The notes under the pieces: generated by a model | Seen by the model: only the letters and a program-made list of their open reading frames with translations | The model's database searches: none | What the model was told of the DNA's origin: nothing | Shown: one piece after another, positions 6,330 through 8,532 of the stretch | How positions within the stretch are numbered: position 1 is the stretch's first letter | Layout of the letters: each line of letters starts with the position of its first letter | Source of the DNA: Oscillospiraceae bacterium | GTDB lineage: Bacteria; Bacillota_A; Clostridia; Oscillospirales; Oscillospiraceae | Direction of reading: 5' to 3' | DNA: 8,532 bases | Assembly (NCBI GenBank): GCA_015068055.1 | Contig: SVLG01000071.1 | Location: forward strand, 1 to 8,532 | Made by a program: the position numbers and the translations under genes

Positions 6330-6889
6330 ACGGAAGTGCCATACGTCAGTTGCGGCAGGCCAAAGGGATGACGCTGCAGGAACTGGCCGCTCAGACCCAA
6401 ACCACCGCCGGCTATCTTTCTCAGTTGGAACGGGATCTGGTGGACCCGTCCCTCTCCACCCTGCGAAAGATCGCCCGGGCGCTGGATACGCCGCTGTTCT
6501 CCCTGGTGGAGTCTCAGGATGATGCGGCGCGTATCATTCGCCGGGACAGGCGACAGAAGATAGCCTTTCCGGATACCAACGTGACGCTGGAAATTCTGAC
6601 ACCCAAGTTTGAAACCTCTCCCGGCGAGGTCTTTGTGATGACTTTTGCGCTGGGCGCACGGAAGTGGAGCAACAACGAGCGCGTCTCCCACAATGTGGAC
6701 GAGTGTTTTTATGCTCAGAAAGGGGAGCTGGAGGTGCTGGTTGGCCGGTCCACCTACTATCTCCGTCAGGGGGACAGCATCTATATCCGGGCCAACACCC
6801 CCCATAACATCTATAACCCCGGCGATGAGGTGGCGGTGGGTATCTCTGCCATGTCCAGCGGCTTTTTTGTCAGCGCCGCAAAGCCTTAA
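6326..6889 (+). CDS. XRE-family transcriptional regulator with C-terminal cupin domain (second of tandem pair)
   Basis: The 187-residue product has the same architecture as its upstream neighbour: XRE domain (about 4-60; MTLQELAAQTQTT, AGYLSQLERDLVDPS) and cupin barrel (about 120-180; DECFYAQKGELEVLVG, LRQGDSIYIRANTPHNIYNPG). The two are paralogues: SQLER-x-L-x-DPS-x-S-x-LR and GDSI-(F/Y)-I align directly, and both cupins end in VAVGI. They differ in that this one has H-N-I in the final cupin strand, whereas the first has Y-R-V, so the ligands or metal use may differ. ATG 6326 is fixed by the 4-bp ATGA overlap and by GGGAGGA 8 bp upstream, implying translational coupling. Its stop overlaps the stop of the convergent epimerase gene, so no separate terminator fits between them. 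Confidence 0.9.
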   Translation: MNGSAIRQLRQAKGMTLQELAAQTQTTAGYLSQLERDLVDPSLSTLRKIARALDTPLFSLVESQDDAARIIRRDRRQKIAFPDTNVTLEILTPKFETSPGEVFVMTFALGARKWSNNERVSHNVDECFYAQKGELEVLVGRSTYYLRQGDSIYIRANTPHNIYNPGDEVAVGISAMSSGFFVSAAKP

Positions 6890-7947
6890 AAATCTTCGAT
6901 TTCAATGCCGAGACCGGGCTTTTCGCTGAGCGTGCAGCGGCCGCCCACGCTCTCAAAACCGCCGGAAACCTGTCCGCCTTTGGCAAAGAAAGTCACGTCC
7001 AGATCGACCTTTTGGATGTTCGGCACAGCGGCCGCCAGATGCATGCCGGCGGCGTTTGCTATGCGGCTTTCGCCCATGCAGCCGATCATGCAGAAAAGCC
7101 CTGCCGCCTCGGCCACGCTGCTGATCTTCAGAGCGTGATAGATGCCGCCGCACTTCATCAGCTTGATGTTCATGGCATCCACGCAGCCGGTGAGCTTCAG
7201 CGCGTCCGTGGGGCTGTGGCAGCTCTCGTCGGCGGCGATGGGGATGGAGACGGCATCCCGGATCCGGCGCAGTCCCGGGAGATCCCAGTAGGCTATAGGC
7301 TGCTCGATGAGGTCGATGTCCAGCGCTTCCAGATCTTTGGCGATGCGGATGCTGTCCTTGACGTTCCAGCCCTGGTTGGCGTCGATGCGGAGGAGAATGT
7401 CGCTTCCCACCTGTGCGCGGATGGCCTTCATGCGCAAAAGGTCGGTTTTTATGTCCTCGCCCAGCTTCACCTTGAGCTCGGTGAAGCCCTTGTCCACCCA
7501 TTCCTGTGCCTTGGCGGCCATGTTTTCTGGGCTGTCGATGCCCAGCGTGACATCGGTTACCAGCTCCGGCGAGGAGCCGCCCAGATAGCGCCACAGGGGC
7601 ACGCCCATCTTCTTGGCGGCAATGTCGTAGCAGGCCATGTCGATGGCGGCTTTGATGGCGGTGTTTCCGGCGTAGGCCCCATCCATGATCCGATGGATTT
7701 CGGCAATGGCCAGCGGGTCTTTCCCAAGGAGCATCCGGCGGTATTCTTCGCCGATGCAGAGAGCCGTATCCAGATTATCGCCGGTGACAAAGCCCATGGG
7801 GGCGGCCTCGCCGTAGCCCACCAGACCCTCATCGGTTTCGATTTTCAAAACCAGCGTGTCGTAGCCGTGGATCACGGCAAAGGATATCTTGAAAGGCTCG
7901 TTGAATGTGAAAGTCATTTTGCGGAAACGAATGTCGGTGATTCGCAT
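6886..7947 (-). CDS. Dipeptide epimerase (L-Ala-D/L-Glu epimerase type, enolase superfamily)
   Basis: This 353-residue enolase-superfamily (MLE subgroup) enzyme likely inverts the second residue of dipeptides such as L-Ala-D-Glu released from peptidoglycan, making them usable by normal peptidases. All key positions can be seen: KVK with the catalytic base Lys161, metal ligands Asp189 (RIDANQGW), Glu215 (IEQP) and Asp240 (ADES), the opposing Lys262 (NIKLMKCGG), and Asp315-x-Asp317 (VDLDV), the DxD pair that in known dipeptide epimerases binds the dipeptide amino group. An N-terminal capping domain occupies roughly residues 1-120. The exact dipeptide specificity cannot be read from sequence, and other dipeptide epimerases or MLE-like enzymes are possible. 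The start is ATG 7947, with AGGAGGGA (complement at 7953-7960) upstream; the frame extends further to 8001 without support. It converges on the second XRE-cupin gene, sharing 4 bp at the stops. Confidence 0.9.
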   Translation of the reverse strand: MRITDIRFRKMTFTFNEPFKISFAVIHGYDTLVLKIETDEGLVGYGEAAPMGFVTGDNLDTALCIGEEYRRMLLGKDPLAIAEIHRIMDGAYAGNTAIKAAIDMACYDIAAKKMGVPLWRYLGGSSPELVTDVTLGIDSPENMAAKAQEWVDKGFTELKVKLGEDIKTDLLRMKAIRAQVGSDILLRIDANQGWNVKDSIRIAKDLEALDIDLIEQPIAYWDLPGLRRIRDAVSIPIAADESCHSPTDALKLTGCVDAMNIKLMKCGGIYHALKISSVAEAAGLFCMIGCMGESRIANAAGMHLAAAVPNIQKVDLDVTFFAKGGQVSGGFESVGGRCTLSEKPGLGIEIEDF

Positions 7948-7972
7948 TTGCGTCCCTCCTTTGTTTGGGATA

Positions 7973-8001
7973 ATTATAAAATACAGAGGTATGAAAATCA
8001 A
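7973..8001 (-). promoter_or_regulatory. Promoter of the dipeptide epimerase gene
   Basis: On the minus strand, TTGATT (complement at 7996-8001) and a perfect TATAAT (complement at 7973-7978) are separated by exactly 17 bp, 25 bp before the ATG. Its -35 lies back to back with the region of the opposite promoter for the DUF1349 gene. Confidence 0.8.
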
Positions 8002-8020
8002 TAATAATAAAAAATTTTAG

Positions 8021-8026
8021 TATAAT
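8021..8026 (+). promoter_or_regulatory. Perfect -10 box before the DUF1349 gene
   Basis: TATAAT at 8021-8026 lies 27 bp before the ATG at 8054. The hexamer 17 bp upstream (TCAATA, 7998-8003) is a poor -35, and the preceding TAG is not a TGn extension, so an activator may be needed. It overlaps the -35 of the opposite promoter. Confidence 0.5.
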
Positions 8027-8053
8027 TACTTATCGATGGACGAGGTGAAGTCT

Positions 8054-8532
8054 ATGACACTGAATATCCGGGATTTTCAATGGACGGGAGAACCGGCCTC
8101 TTATACCGTCGGCGAGGATAAGGTGGAGATCGTTACCAGGCCTCATACGGATCTGTGGCAGCGGACCTATTATCATTTCCGCAACGATAATGCACCGGTT
8201 TTTCAGATGGAAACGGAGGAAAAGTTCTTCTCTTTCGTTGTGAAAACCGCCTTTGAAAGCAAGCGCCGCTTCGACCAGTGCGGCGTTGTGATGTATCTCA
8301 ACAGCGACAACTGGCTGAAAGCCTCCATCGAGTATGAAAACGAGCGTTTCCAGCATCTGGGCAGTGTGGTGACCAACAATGGTTACTCTGACTGGGCCAC
8401 TACGGTCATCGACGCCTCGGTTAAATCCATGTGGTATCGCTTCAGCCGCCGGGAAGACGATTACTGCATCGAGTGTTCCGCCGATGGAGAGAATTTTTCT
8501 CAGATGCGCGTCTGTCATATGTGGGAGGGCGG
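8054..8532 (+). CDS. DUF1349 domain-containing protein (concanavalin-A-like), N-terminal 159 residues, 3' partial
   Basis: The frame is open to the window edge; about 159 residues are present of an expected 180-200. The family pattern is clear: a tandem of Trp/Pro-containing beta strands, RPHTDLWQRTYYHF, FSFVVKT, FDQCGVVMYLNSDNWLKASIEYE, SVVTNNGYSDWAT. DUF1349 proteins have a concanavalin-A-like lectin/glucanase fold and have been called regulators of enolase by homology; a carbohydrate-binding role is plausible but unproved. ATG 8054 is chosen because GAGGTGA (8042-8048) lies just upstream; in-frame ATG 8036 and GTG 8045 have no Shine-Dalgarno. There is no signal peptide. It is divergent from the epimerase, with closely packed promoters between them. 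Confidence 0.85.
   Translation, partial: MTLNIRDFQWTGEPASYTVGEDKVEIVTRPHTDLWQRTYYHFRNDNAPVFQMETEEKFFSFVVKTAFESKRRFDQCGVVMYLNSDNWLKASIEYENERFQHLGSVVTNNGYSDWATTVIDASVKSMWYRFSRREDDYCIECSADGENFSQMRVCHMWEG

Noticed and set aside
7012..8004. 330-codon open frame on the plus strand
   Set aside because: Antisense shadow of the dipeptide epimerase, which has complete catalytic residues; its composition (Gly/Asp/His/Val) mirrors the opposite strand.
8030..8518. 162-codon open frame on the minus strand
   Set aside because: Antisense to the DUF1349 gene; no family resemblance and no ribosome binding site.

Overview
The window looks like a fragment of a fairly GC-rich Gram-positive genome, probably a gut-type member of the Clostridia (Oscillospiraceae-like). 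I infer this from purine-rich Shine-Dalgarno sites before nearly every gene, classical TTGACA/TATAAT-type promoters, and the gene families present: a filamentous-adhesin-like repeat protein, a GH3 beta-glucosidase remnant, DUF5655, YdeI-type, XRE-cupin, dipeptide epimerase and DUF1349. No taxon can be fixed from the sequence alone. There are no tRNA or rRNA genes, CRISPR arrays, insertion sequences or replication origins that I can see. No stretch over 300 bases lacks a gene; the largest gap is 1465-1659.

Left part (1-1555). The 3' end of a large secreted or surface repeat protein (start upstream of the window) is followed by two strong tandem hairpins.

Middle part (1600-4242). A good promoter precedes what was once a GH3 beta-glucosidase gene, now reduced to a remnant by at least two internal deletions. 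The same transcript probably reads into a tight run of small genes: a DUF5655 protein, a YdeI/OmpD-associated family protein, and a SAM-dependent methyltransferase whose frame is broken at a run of seven T. A 73-codon orphan gene and a possible 11-codon mini-ORF follow, and the block closes on a perfect hairpin shared with the convergent gene to its right.

Right part (4258-7947) is the most coherent unit. Two tandem, mutually paralogous XRE-cupin regulators, overlapping by ATGA, are read rightward from a near-consensus promoter. They are flanked by a leftward serine beta-lactamase-fold hydrolase (divergent from them) and a leftward L-Ala-D/L-Glu-type dipeptide epimerase (convergent, sharing a TTAA stop). 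My inference is that this is a small regulated module for handling peptidoglycan-derived or other peptides, with the two regulators possibly acting on both flanking enzymes.

Right edge (7973-8532). Two closely packed divergent promoters drive the epimerase leftward and a DUF1349 (concanavalin-A-like) gene rightward, which runs off the window.

I did not find a convincing unknown defence or mobile system. The items most worth a second look are the regulator-pair module, the T7 frameshift in the methyltransferase, the decayed beta-glucosidase, and the repeat architecture of the surface protein.
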